30,684 nt of DNA from Gemmatimonadaceae bacterium. GTDB lineage: Bacteria > Gemmatimonadota > Gemmatimonadetes > Gemmatimonadales > Gemmatimonadaceae. Below are positions 15,269 to 23,228 of the stretch, piece after piece (the stretch's first letter is position 1; the number at the start of each line of letters is the position of its first letter). The stretch spans positions 1-30,684 of the forward strand of contig JANYKY010000321.1 of assembly GCA_025357975.1 (NCBI GenBank), written 5' to 3'. The position numbers and the translations under genes are program-made. The notes beneath the pieces are model-generated. The model was not told where the DNA came from and ran no database searches. It worked only from the letters and a program-made list of their open reading frames with translations.

Positions 15269-16639
15269 GTGACGGACAAGATTGCGGCATTCATCGAAGC
15301 AGCGAGCGTTCGGCAAGGCAAGGCACACAATTCCGGCGCGGTCGATCAGGCCGAGGAGATTCGAGCCGCCAATCCAAATGTCGCGAATGCCAACATCTAC
15401 GCAGCAGCCATCCTCGGCTCTCACGAAGAGGTTGCTCGCTTCATAGAAGGCGATAAAGACCTCGCAACAGCCAAGGGCGGCCCGCGAAACTGGGACGCGA
15501 TTACGTATTTGTGTTTTTCGCGGTACCTCCGCGTTGAGCGGGCGCGATCCGCTGATTTTGTGCGCACTGCGTCGATCCTTCTCGAGGCAGGCGCAAGCGC
15601 GAATTCGGGTTGGTTCGAGTCTGACCACCAGCCGAAATCCCAGTGGGAGAGCGTTCTGTACGGCGCGGCCGGAATCGCGAGCGACGCGGACCTGACGCGA
15701 CTGCTCCTCGAGCACGGCGCCGATCCAAACGATGGCGAGACGCCATATCATGCGCCCGAGACTTACGACAACGACGCGCTCAAGGTGCTGGTCGGGAGCG
15801 GCAAGCTCAGCGAGGATAGTCTTGCAACTCTGCTTCTTCGCAAGACGGACTGGCACGACTACGAAGGCATAAAGTGGTTGCTGGAAAACGGGGTCCGCCC
15901 AGACAGGATGACCCAGTGGGGAAAAACGGCAATTCAGAACGCGCTGCTCCGGGATAACGAGATCGAGACTTTACGCATTCTGCTCGATCACTCGGGAGAG
16001 CCGATGCTCGTTGCGACGACCCCTGTGCGGTTCAATGATTCACGGCCCGTTTTCGTGTCAGAAATCGCTTCCCGGCGAGGACGCGGCGACGTCCTGCGTT
16101 TGTTCAGGGAGAAAGGAATCCTGGCGGACGTCCATGGTGTTGACGCGCTGCTTGCAGCATGCGCGGAGAACGATCGAGCAGCAATCGCTGGCATCGTTGA
16201 CCGGGACCCTGGGCTCGTCGTCGCGATGCGGGCGGACGGAGGCACGTTCCTCTGTAATTTCGCGGGAAATGGAAATACCGACGGAGTGCGTAACCTCCTG
16301 GATCTGGGCGTGCCTCTGAGCGCTTTGTCAGTGCACGGCGACCCATATTTTGGAATCGCCAGAAACAGCACAGCACTTCACGTTGCCGCGTGGCGGGCGC
16401 GGCACGACACTTTGAAACTGCTGCTCGAGCGGGGAGCCGACGCAAACTCGGTCGATGCCGGAGGCCGCACACCGCTTCAAATGGCTGTAAAAGCGTGCGT
16501 CGATTCGTATTGGATGCAGCGAAGATCGCCATCATCCGTTGAGATGCTGTTGAAGGCCGGCGCATCTTCACGCGGAGTACAAATGCCGACGGGCTACGAC
16601 GCGGTGGACGCGCTATTCGCGCTGAACAGATCGATTTGA
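15269..16639 (+). CDS. Ankyrin-repeat protein
   Basis: A 456-residue protein built largely of ankyrin-like repeats, for protein-protein interaction. Recognisable repeat units include the segments around ASILLEAGASAN, LTRLLLEHGADPNDGETPYH, IKWLLENGVRP, LRILLDHSGEP and, most canonical, NSTALHVAAWRARHDTLKLLLERGADANSVDAGGRTPLQMAV near the C-terminus. The start is the GTG at 15269; there is no signal peptide or membrane segment, so it is likely cytoplasmic. The 3' end overlaps the convergent ATPase gene by 46 bases. Partner proteins cannot be predicted, although the co-transcribed SRPBCC gene is the obvious genetic neighbour. Confidence 0.88.
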   Translation: MTDKIAAFIEAASVRQGKAHNSGAVDQAEEIRAANPNVANANIYAAAILGSHEEVARFIEGDKDLATAKGGPRNWDAITYLCFSRYLRVERARSADFVRTASILLEAGASANSGWFESDHQPKSQWESVLYGAAGIASDADLTRLLLEHGADPNDGETPYHAPETYDNDALKVLVGSGKLSEDSLATLLLRKTDWHDYEGIKWLLENGVRPDRMTQWGKTAIQNALLRDNEIETLRILLDHSGEPMLVATTPVRFNDSRPVFVSEIASRRGRGDVLRLFREKGILADVHGVDALLAACAENDRAAIAGIVDRDPGLVVAMRADGGTFLCNFAGNGNTDGVRNLLDLGVPLSALSVHGDPYFGIARNSTALHVAAWRARHDTLKLLLERGADANSVDAGGRTPLQMAVKACVDSYWMQRRSPSSVEMLLKAGASSRGVQMPTGYDAVDALFALNRSI

Positions 16640-17223
16640 GGTTGGCGACCAACGAGCCCGAGGTTCTGCATTACCTCTGGTATCCAGTGGTCGCGATCTG
16701 ACGGGTCGAGATGAAAAACATCGACGCGAAACGCGGTCACCAGATCGTCGATGATTGAATCGATGTCGAGCTGAAACCTGCGACTTACAGCACGCGTTCC
16801 GTCGTACGAGGGCGCGTCCAGAACGGGCACCTTGAACAGCGCCTGATATGTGCCGATCCATTTTTCGACCAGAGCATCCAGGTCTCGCCTCCGACCCGTG
16901 CGCGCAACCAGGTAAGCGTAGTTGTCAAGAACAGATCGGTCGCAGATGACGACCTCGTAACTCGCTGCGGCAGAAAGTTCTTCCGCCATTTGCGTATGAA
17001 GTATCCAGGCCTGAGCATCTGGCGTTGTCTGCTCGTTGATTGGAAGCGGACAGCGACGAGCAACTTCCTTCACTAGCTCGACGCCCAGGTCAAGCCGCTT
17101 GAGCTGAGCGGCAAGCTCGAAACAAAGAGTTGTCTTGCCCACTCCGTGAGTTCCGACAAATGCGATCTTGATCCGGCGTCGGCCGAGCTCATCGAGGGGA
17201 AGAAATTCTCGCGCAATCGTCAT
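16594..17223 (-). CDS. P-loop ATPase/kinase (AAA_28, NadR-like)
   Basis: A 209-residue P-loop protein. Walker A is GTHGVGKTT (residues 24-32), preceded by the strand IKIAFV. A Walker B-like strand, YEVVICDRSVLDNYAYL, contains the DRS motif of NadR/Ttd14-like AAA_28 proteins. This group contains small nucleotide or nucleoside kinases and lipid-binding P-loop proteins. Substrate unknown; a kinase role is inferred only from the similarity to NadR-type ribosylnicotinamide kinases. Transcription is toward the ankyrin gene, with overlapping 3' ends. Confidence 0.82.
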   Translation of the reverse strand: MTIAREFLPLDELGRRRIKIAFVGTHGVGKTTLCFELAAQLKRLDLGVELVKEVARRCPLPINEQTTPDAQAWILHTQMAEELSAAASYEVVICDRSVLDNYAYLVARTGRRRDLDALVEKWIGTYQALFKVPVLDAPSYDGTRAVSRRFQLDIDSIIDDLVTAFRVDVFHLDPSDRDHWIPEVMQNLGLVGRQPQIDLFSANSASTAS

Positions 17224-17343
17224 GCAGGGTCACGTTAAGGGCGGAGAGGCCATCGGACAACGCAGCAACCACCGCGCTCTCGCCGATTTTGCTTCTGAGG
17301 AAACTACTAGGGCTTGGTGCGCCCGATCGCTCGCTGCATTCAG

Positions 17344-17458
17344 ACGCGCTGCCTGCCTCCAGCTAATCTGGCTACCTGCTTAAAAGCAAGACAACGGAGG
17401 CGAAAGTACGTAGTAGCAGTTAGCAGGCGGCCAGATTAGCTGGAGGCAGGTAGCGCGT
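17344..17458. repeat. 115-bp inverted-repeat element (MITE- or palindromic-repeat-like)
   Basis: Arms of 28 bases at 17344-17371 and 17431-17458 are reverse complements with a single mismatch. Their shared core is CCTGCCTCCAGCTAATCTGG. The 59-base loop holds a nested pair, CCTGCT (17375-17380) and AGCAGG (17422-17427), so the whole unit could fold into a long cruciform or hairpin. It lies in the 289-base gap between two minus-strand genes, contains no ORF, and has no T-run to mark it as a terminator. It looks like a small dispersed repeat or MITE, but no second copy is in the window. The rest of the gap shows nothing clear. Confidence 0.65.
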
Positions 17459-17512
17459 CATAAGCAAACGGAGCAGCGCGGCAAAATGTCGCCACCTTTT
17501 TAAACGCCTTTG

Positions 17513-18700
17513 TCACAGATCGTATTTATCATATCTGAACGCCGAAATATCGAATCGAGTCGTACCGTCAACCAGAAGGTCCGCCTGTAGCTCCCCGATC
17601 GCGCTGGAGAATTTGAAACCGTGCCCAGAGCAGGGACTCGAAATCAGTACCTGCTTGTACGCCGGATGAAAATCAATCAGGAAATCATGATCGGAAGTAT
17701 TCGTGAACAGGCACGTCGAAGTCTGAATTACGCGCGCTCGAGATAATTGAGGTAACACCGGCCTGAGCGCCGCCCGCAATGGCTCGACCTCGCTGTCATC
17801 AACCGTCAGGCGGACACCATCGGGACTTCGACAGATCTCGCCACTGTGCATTACCGACGCTTTGACTCCCCGCGCCAGTCGCGGGAACCCGTAGCAGATG
17901 TGACCCGGCTTGTATTCGTAAGCAAAAATCGGGAATCGGGCCGACTCGTAATTCGGGGCATCCGGCGCGAGCCAGAACACCGCCTGTCGCTCGATCTGAA
18001 GGGATAACTCGAGATCGCGGAGCAATTGATTGTTCCACGCGCCTCCAGCGATGACCAGTCGATCAGCAACGTAGACTCCTGCGGATGTCGTGACGCGGAC
18101 ACCTTCGCCGTCCGGTGTCCAGCTGAGAACTGCCTCGTTTAGTCTGACCTCTGCTCCAGCGCTTACCGCGAGACTGACATGCGCCTGAATACACGCTTCG
18201 GGATCCAGATAGCCGGCGCGGGGGTCCAAAACCGCCACAACGTCATCCGCCATGTCGAACGCGGGGAAACGCCTTCTCGTTTCGTCGGGACTCAAAACTT
18301 CGTGCTGGAGGTTGTGCTCGCTCGCACTTCTCAACGTGCCTGTGACAATCGCTCCGTCAGCCGGACCAATCATCAGGCCGCCGTCGATGGTCATCAGCGG
18401 TCTTCCGGCTGCAGCCTCCAGCTCGTGCCAAAGCTCGTATGCACGCTGAACCAGAGGAACGTAAAGCGGGTGCTCGAAATACATCTCTCGGATGATTCTG
18501 CTGTCACCGTGCGAAGACCCACTTGCATTGCCCGGCGTAAGCTGCTCGATCCCGAGCACACGAAGTCCGCGGCGAGCGAGATGATAGAGCGTTGCGCTTC
18601 CCATTGCGCCAAGTCCTAAAACGACAGCGTTGTACGGGCACGATCCGGAAAACGATTGTATCTTCGTCGGACTTTCTCCCCCAAATAAGGTCAACAACAT
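17513..18700 (-). CDS. Sarcosine/N-methyltryptophan oxidase-like FAD enzyme
   Basis: A 395-residue FAD-dependent amine oxidase of the monomeric sarcosine oxidase / SolA family, oxidising N-methyl amino acids to the amino acid, formaldehyde and hydrogen peroxide. Features are the Rossmann motif VVLGLGAMGSATLYHLARRG, the GSSHGDSRIIREMYFEHPLY segment typical of the family, IAGGAWN, the cysteine in TSTCLFTNTSDHDF at the usual covalent-flavin position, and the C-terminal SGHGFKFSSAIGE. The start is uncertain. The ATG at 18700 adds about 24 residues before the Rossmann strand and shares bases with the divergent gene's start. No in-frame ATG lies between it and the glycine motif. The divergent binding protein may import a related substrate. 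Confidence 0.88.
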   Translation of the reverse strand: MLLTLFGGESPTKIQSFSGSCPYNAVVLGLGAMGSATLYHLARRGLRVLGIEQLTPGNASGSSHGDSRIIREMYFEHPLYVPLVQRAYELWHELEAAAGRPLMTIDGGLMIGPADGAIVTGTLRSASEHNLQHEVLSPDETRRRFPAFDMADDVVAVLDPRAGYLDPEACIQAHVSLAVSAGAEVRLNEAVLSWTPDGEGVRVTTSAGVYVADRLVIAGGAWNNQLLRDLELSLQIERQAVFWLAPDAPNYESARFPIFAYEYKPGHICYGFPRLARGVKASVMHSGEICRSPDGVRLTVDDSEVEPLRAALRPVLPQLSRARVIQTSTCLFTNTSDHDFLIDFHPAYKQVLISSPCSGHGFKFSSAIGELQADLLVDGTTRFDISAFRYDKYDL

Positions 18701-19976
18701 GCCCCAGCTCGTTCACGCGCGCACTAAAACCTATGTGGCCGCTCGTCACATGCTTAGAGTGTGCGCGCTCCTCGCTTCGGCGGTTGCGCTTGCGTCCTGC
18801 GACAAAAGTACGACTGCCCCCGGTACCCCACAGGAAGTCGTCATCGGCGGCCTTTTCTCGCTTACAGGTAACTGGTCAACGCTCGGGGTCACCAGCAAGG
18901 CGGCAATGGAGATTGGCATCGAGGACGTGAATCAGTATGTCGCGGCCGGCAATACCGGAATGCACTTTAGCGCGTCGATCCAGGACACGAAGCTCATTCC
19001 GGCCACAAGCCTGGCTGAGCTGACAACCATGAAAGCCGCAGGCGTGGAAGTCGTCATCGGGCCGCAGTCGAGTGCTGAAGTCGCGGTTCTCAAACCGTAC
19101 GTCGATGCGAATAACGTGATCGTAATCAGCCAGTCGAGCACGGCCGGAACTCTCGCGATTCCCAACGACAATATTTTCCGTCTTACCCCATCCGACACGC
19201 TCGAAGCAGTTGCGCTTGCCGGACTCATGAAAGCCGACGGCATGACGACCATCATCCCGTACTGGCGCGACGATGCAGGCAACGTTGGCCTTCAGGTCGC
19301 CACGAGAGCGTTGTTCGGGAGCGCTGGAACAGTCAAGCCGGGAGTTCAATACACCGCCGCCACGACAGATTTTGCTCCTTCCATCGCGGCCCTCAAAACA
19401 CAGGTTCAGGCTGCTATCACCGAGCGGGGTGGCACTGCCGGAGTTGCAGTAGCTCACGCGGGGTTCGACGAAGTGGTAGACATCATGAAGCTCGCTTCCG
19501 CCGATCCAGTACTCTCGTCGGTTCGGTGGTACGGCACCGATGGCACAGCCTTGAACGAGCCGCTGCGAACGAACGCGGTCGCGGCTGCATTTGCAAAGAA
19601 AGTTGGCTTCTGGACTCCGACACCTGGAGTGGATGACGGAGCGAGCGCGCGCTGGCAGCCCGTCGCAGCCCGCATCGCAGCCCGCGCAAACGCGCAGCCG
19701 GATGCGTTTGCACTCGCGGTGTACGATGCCGTCTGGCTGACGGCTCAGGCATATCTGGCCGTCGGCGGAACCGGCCACACCGCGGCGCTAAAAACCGCGC
19801 TCGTGACCGCTGCAGACGGTTTCTATGGCGCGAGCGGCTGGACAAAACTGAATGCCGCGGGCGACCGCAAATTCGGAGACTTCGATTTCTTTTCGCTCTC
19901 GCAGAGCGGATCGGCGTTCAACTGGGGACTCGCTGCACAATTCGACACGCAGACCGGGAAGCTGACGAGGAAATAG
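18699..19976 (+). CDS. ABC-type branched-chain amino acid-like substrate-binding lipoprotein
   Basis: A 425-residue periplasmic binding protein of the Peripla_BP_6 (LivJ-like) type. From the ATG at 18699, which has AAGG about nine bases upstream, the protein has a basic n-region, a hydrophobic stretch LLASAVALA and a lipobox ending in Cys34 (LASC). It is therefore anchored as a lipoprotein. The mature domain starts VVIGGLFSLTGNWSTLG, with VVIGPQSSAEV, ISQSSTAGTLAIPNDNIFRLTPSD and FDEVVDIMKLAS typical of the family. No permease or ATPase genes are adjacent, so it may serve a distant transporter or a sensor. It is divergent from the amine oxidase gene, whose substrate might be the ligand; that link is inference. 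Confidence 0.88.
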   Translation: MPQLVHARTKTYVAARHMLRVCALLASAVALASCDKSTTAPGTPQEVVIGGLFSLTGNWSTLGVTSKAAMEIGIEDVNQYVAAGNTGMHFSASIQDTKLIPATSLAELTTMKAAGVEVVIGPQSSAEVAVLKPYVDANNVIVISQSSTAGTLAIPNDNIFRLTPSDTLEAVALAGLMKADGMTTIIPYWRDDAGNVGLQVATRALFGSAGTVKPGVQYTAATTDFAPSIAALKTQVQAAITERGGTAGVAVAHAGFDEVVDIMKLASADPVLSSVRWYGTDGTALNEPLRTNAVAAAFAKKVGFWTPTPGVDDGASARWQPVAARIAARANAQPDAFALAVYDAVWLTAQAYLAVGGTGHTAALKTALVTAADGFYGASGWTKLNAAGDRKFGDFDFFSLSQSGSAFNWGLAAQFDTQTGKLTRK

Positions 19977-20002
19977 CGAAGCACGTGACGCTGAGGTAGC
20001 CT

Positions 20003-20037
20003 GCCGGCTCGTTTAGTTTACGAGCAATGGAGCCGGC
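20003..20037 (+). promoter_or_regulatory. Inverted repeat enclosing the SDR start codon
   Basis: GCCGGCTC (20003-20010) and GAGCCGGC (20030-20037) are perfect complements separated by 19 bases. The ATG of the SDR gene (20027-20029) lies at the loop edge. An alternative inner pairing CTCG/CGAG also exists. In mRNA this hairpin would tuck the start codon against a stable stem, which could limit translation initiation. Structure is seen; regulation is inferred. Confidence 0.4.
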
Positions 20038-21589
20038 CTCATCAAAAAGTTCTGACGACGGCGGCACTCTCTCCGAAAGGGTTAGTGCCGCAGTTGCTTT
20101 ACTCGAATCGGTAGCTGAAAATCGCGCTGTCCTCGCCAACCTCAGCGAAGACGAGCGCACCCGGCTCCTCCACGCCGCCGGAAAAGTTTCCCGCCCCGAC
20201 GCCACCGATCGGCGCCGCCTGCTCAAGGTTACCAAGCGCCAGCGAAAGGCAGAGCGTGTCAACAGGGCCGAGTCGCAGCTTTCGGCGACTGGAATCAGGA
20301 AACTTCGGCGCGAGACGGTCTTCACCACTCCCAATGTCTTTCCGCCCAGGGACTTCGAGCCGAATGACATCGACCCGGAGAGCGAATCAACGCATTCGCA
20401 CGAAACGCTGAACTGTTACATCTGCAAGAACGATTTCGATCAGCTGCATCATTTCTACGATCAGCTTTGTCCTGCATGCGCAAGCATCAACTTCGCAAAG
20501 CGAAGCGAGCTGGCAGACCTGAGTGGTCGTGTCGCCCTGATTACCGGAGGCCGCGTCAAGATTGGGTATCAGGCGGGGATAAAGCTTCTCCGCGCTGGCG
20601 CCCGGCTTATCGTCACAACGCGTTTTCCACGCGACTCAGCTGCACGATACGCTCGCGAGCCTGACTTCGCGGAGTGGAGTGCCCGCCTTGAGATTTTCGG
20701 GCTGGACCTCAGGCATACGCCGAGTGTCGAGGCATTTTGCACTGAGCTTCTGGCAACCCGGGACAGGCTTGATTTCATCATCAACAACGCGTGCCAGACT
20801 GTCCGGCGACCCCCCGAGTTCTACGAGCACATGATGGACGGCGAGCGTCTCTCGGTGAACATCATGCGCGACGATGAGCGAAAGCTTCTTGGACATTACG
20901 AAGGTCTTCGCGGTTATCACATGCTTCCCGAAGGGAACGCCGCCGCAGTCACCCTCGGCCAGCAAGTCTCGGCAGTCGCCGGCCTGACTCACTCGGCGGA
21001 ATTGTCGCAGGTGCCCTTGCTGCCCGATGAGGTCATCGCACAGAAAGCCCTGTTTCCGACCGGTGCGCTCGACCAGGACCTGCAGCAGCTGGATCTGCGC
21101 GACAGGAATTCCTGGAGGATGACAATGGCGGAAGTCCCGTCAGTGGAGCTCCTCGAGGTGCATCTGGTGAACGCCGTTGCGCCGTTCATCATCAATGCGC
21201 GATTGAAACCGCTCATGTTGCGAACCGCGAATCGAGACAAGCACATCGTAAACGTCTCGGCCGTGGAAGGCCAGTTTTACCGAACATTCAAGACCACGCG
21301 CCATCCGCATACCAACATGGCGAAGGCGGCGTTGAACATGATGACGAGAACGGCTGCTGCAGACTATCACGCTGATGGCATTCACATGAATAGCGTCGAT
21401 ACCGGATGGATCACAGACGAGGATCCGGCAGAGATCGCTGCGCGAAAGACTGAAGAGCACCGCTTTCATCCTCCACTAGACATCGTGGACGGAGCTGCGC
21501 GGATTGTAGACCCAATCATTTCCGGCACAAACACCGGAGTGCACATCTGGGGAAAATTCCTGAAAGACTACGCGCCCACCGACTGGTAG
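20027..21589 (+). CDS. Long SDR-family protein with N-terminal CxxC...CxxC segment
   Basis: A 520-residue protein. Residues 1-125 are charged and helical. Residues 130-151 contain C130-x2-C133 and C148-x2-C151, likely a structural zinc knuckle. A short-chain dehydrogenase/reductase Rossmann domain starts near 168 (VALITGGRVKIGYQ, 169-182), with NNAC at 253-256. About 100 extra residues (260-370) interrupt the usual spacing before the helix VNAVAPFIINARL. The active-site region has Ser411 (VNVSAVEG) and Lys433, but the YxxxK tyrosine position is Thr429 (TNMAK). The protein is thus unlikely to be an ordinary alcohol dehydrogenase; it may bind NAD(P) with altered chemistry. The C-terminal MNSVDTGWITDE matches the SDR pattern. 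Its start codon lies in a hairpin. Substrate unknown. Confidence 0.85.
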   Translation: MEPASSKSSDDGGTLSERVSAAVALLESVAENRAVLANLSEDERTRLLHAAGKVSRPDATDRRRLLKVTKRQRKAERVNRAESQLSATGIRKLRRETVFTTPNVFPPRDFEPNDIDPESESTHSHETLNCYICKNDFDQLHHFYDQLCPACASINFAKRSELADLSGRVALITGGRVKIGYQAGIKLLRAGARLIVTTRFPRDSAARYAREPDFAEWSARLEIFGLDLRHTPSVEAFCTELLATRDRLDFIINNACQTVRRPPEFYEHMMDGERLSVNIMRDDERKLLGHYEGLRGYHMLPEGNAAAVTLGQQVSAVAGLTHSAELSQVPLLPDEVIAQKALFPTGALDQDLQQLDLRDRNSWRMTMAEVPSVELLEVHLVNAVAPFIINARLKPLMLRTANRDKHIVNVSAVEGQFYRTFKTTRHPHTNMAKAALNMMTRTAAADYHADGIHMNSVDTGWITDEDPAEIAARKTEEHRFHPPLDIVDGAARIVDPIISGTNTGVHIWGKFLKDYAPTDW

Positions 21590-21602
21590 AACTCGTTTCG
21601 CA

Positions 21603-22241
21603 TCAGAGCGCACATCGCTTTACAAGCACTCGATCGACAGCTGCATCCCCATGATCCCTATCGATGGTGGCGACAGTCCACTGCCCACCGGCTGGCGGCC
21701 GCAACGGCAGTGAAAAACGAAAGCTCAATCCGCATCGCGCGGCGACAAAGCCATACACTCCATCTTCGCCGGGAGCGAACTGCGCGCCTCGCATCTGCGC
21801 GATTCGCCTGAGCGGAGTGTCTACGCCAAGCGAGTCGTCGGTAGCGAAGCGCGGTGTGTTGATCTCGATTTGAAAGATCTTGTCGTCAACGACGACGGCC
21901 GGAATGATCTCAGCTCCGATCTCTACCGTGAGCACTCGCCTGGTTTGCCCGTCAGCGCCGCGCCGTTGCGACTCACCTTGTACATCGCACAGACGCTTCA
22001 CTTCACTGACCGATCTACCGCGCGTGAGGTCGCCAATCCCCTCGTCAGTCAATCTGGTGGATTCGGATACGCCGCACGTAAGCGTTGGCTCCGGGCCGCT
22101 GTCCGTCACCGAAACCATTTCCTTCGGGGCGGATGCTGCAACTGGCGGTGAGATACTGATTGTATCACCCCGCCGGACGTAGTCAGATTTTTTGCATCCG
22201 CCAACGGCGGCCAGCACCGCGAGAGCGATTTGTATTCGCAC
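21603..22241 (-). CDS. Putative lipoprotein of unknown function
   Basis: A 212-residue exported protein. The N-terminus MRIQIALAVLAAVGGCKKSD is a lipoprotein signal with Cys16. The mature part contains no domain I recognise. It has a proline/serine-rich linker, a segment with GIGDLTRGRSVSEVKRLCDVQGE, and several cysteines (in TLTCGVSES, RLCDV, AARCGLS and KRCAL) that could form disulfides. It follows the glycine-zipper lipoprotein gene by nine bases, so the pair is co-transcribed. Its 3' end faces the SDR gene with a 13-base gap. Confidence 0.7.
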   Translation of the reverse strand: MRIQIALAVLAAVGGCKKSDYVRRGDTISISPPVAASAPKEMVSVTDSGPEPTLTCGVSESTRLTDEGIGDLTRGRSVSEVKRLCDVQGESQRRGADGQTRRVLTVEIGAEIIPAVVVDDKIFQIEINTPRFATDDSLGVDTPLRRIAQMRGAQFAPGEDGVYGFVAARCGLSFRFSLPLRPPAGGQWTVATIDRDHGDAAVDRVLVKRCAL

Positions 22242-22250
22242 GAAGTGAGC

Positions 22251-23168
22251 TCATTCGGTCGCCTGAATCGTGAGCGGCTCTGTCAGGCGAATCGTGATAC
22301 GGCCACCGCTCGGAACGCACCCATCATAGTCGGCATTCCGATTCGCGACAACCGCCCCAGCTGCCGCGCCGCCAGCCGCGCCTATCACCGTAGACTTGGT
22401 CGAGTGACCGAATATCTGTCCAAGCACCGCACCAATGGCAGCACCGGTAACGACCTTTTTCGTGTCGTTGCCACGAGTCTCTGCGCGAACCTGATCGATT
22501 TGTGCGTATGTCGTCTCCGCAGTCACAGCATACGTCTTCCCTCCAAACGACACTGACTCGACGCGAAGACCGATGGCGATCTTCGATCCATCTCCGCTGC
22601 TCTTGCTAAGCGACGAGATCTCAACCGTTGCTGTGGCACCCGCCGGAATCACCGTTCCATTCGCGCCCATGACGGGATCCGCGATTTGCGCAGTGAACTT
22701 GTCACCCACGCTGCTGGTGTTGGTGCAGATGCGTTGACCCGAAGAAAGCGCGATTTCGGCCCCGGAAGAAACGACGCCGAGCGGCCTTTCAGAGCCGGGT
22801 GACGATACGCGCTCGGTGTTCCCGCTCGCGGTAACACGCTCAGTCGGCTCAGGTGCCGGAGTTGTCTTGACAGGCGTCCTGACAACAGGTCTGGGAGTGA
22901 GGACTCGCGTCACCGGCCGACGAACGATAGGCGCGGGAGCCGGCTCCGCCGCTGCAGGCGCTGGCTGGGGCGAAACGGGCACGTCCTTCAGCTGTGGCTG
23001 TGACGCGGTGTCGTGATTTGCCAGAGCGAGATCGCTGTTCAGGCTCGTGTCCTGAGCCAGAGCATCTTCAGGCTTCTTCGAATCTTTGCAACCCGCTACT
23101 GCGAGAAGTGACGCAAGCGCGACAAACGCGACCGATTTTCCGATGACTGTGTTCATATTTGGGCTCAT
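22251..23168 (-). CDS. Glycine-zipper lipoprotein
   Basis: A 305-residue exported lipoprotein (signal peptide with SLLAVAGC, Cys27 from the ATG at 23168; an in-frame ATG at 23156 is equally good). A long Pro/Ala/Thr-rich linker (about 50-125) is followed by a compact domain around SSGQRICTNTSSVGDKFTAQ and IPAGATATVEISSL, which resembles a beta-rich domain. A glycine-zipper stretch (about 242-275: GAAIGAVLGQIFGHST...GAAGGAAAGAVVANRNADY) then leads to the C-terminal strand ITIRLTEPLTI. Glycine zippers of this kind associate with membranes or form oligomers in envelope proteins such as SlyB-like ones. The role is probably envelope structure; it is the first gene of a two-gene unit. Confidence 0.78.
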   Translation of the reverse strand: MSPNMNTVIGKSVAFVALASLLAVAGCKDSKKPEDALAQDTSLNSDLALANHDTASQPQLKDVPVSPQPAPAAAEPAPAPIVRRPVTRVLTPRPVVRTPVKTTPAPEPTERVTASGNTERVSSPGSERPLGVVSSGAEIALSSGQRICTNTSSVGDKFTAQIADPVMGANGTVIPAGATATVEISSLSKSSGDGSKIAIGLRVESVSFGGKTYAVTAETTYAQIDQVRAETRGNDTKKVVTGAAIGAVLGQIFGHSTKSTVIGAAGGAAAGAVVANRNADYDGCVPSGGRITIRLTEPLTIQATE

Positions 23169-23228
23169 GAAACGAAAGACGCGACGCCGCAGTAAAGCTC
23201 ACCGCGACGTCGCGCCAATTGATAAATA

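Noticed and set aside
15038..15856. 272-codon minus-strand frame opposite the SRPBCC and ankyrin genes
   Set aside because: It spans two genes with clear domains on the other strand and shows no family motif.
17344..17458. The large inverted repeat as an intrinsic terminator
   Set aside because: The 59-base loop is too large and there is no T-run on either strand after the stem.
18876..19778. 300-codon minus-strand frame opposite the substrate-binding protein
   Set aside because: The plus strand encodes a full Peripla_BP_6 lipoprotein; the minus frame is a shadow of high-G+C codon use.
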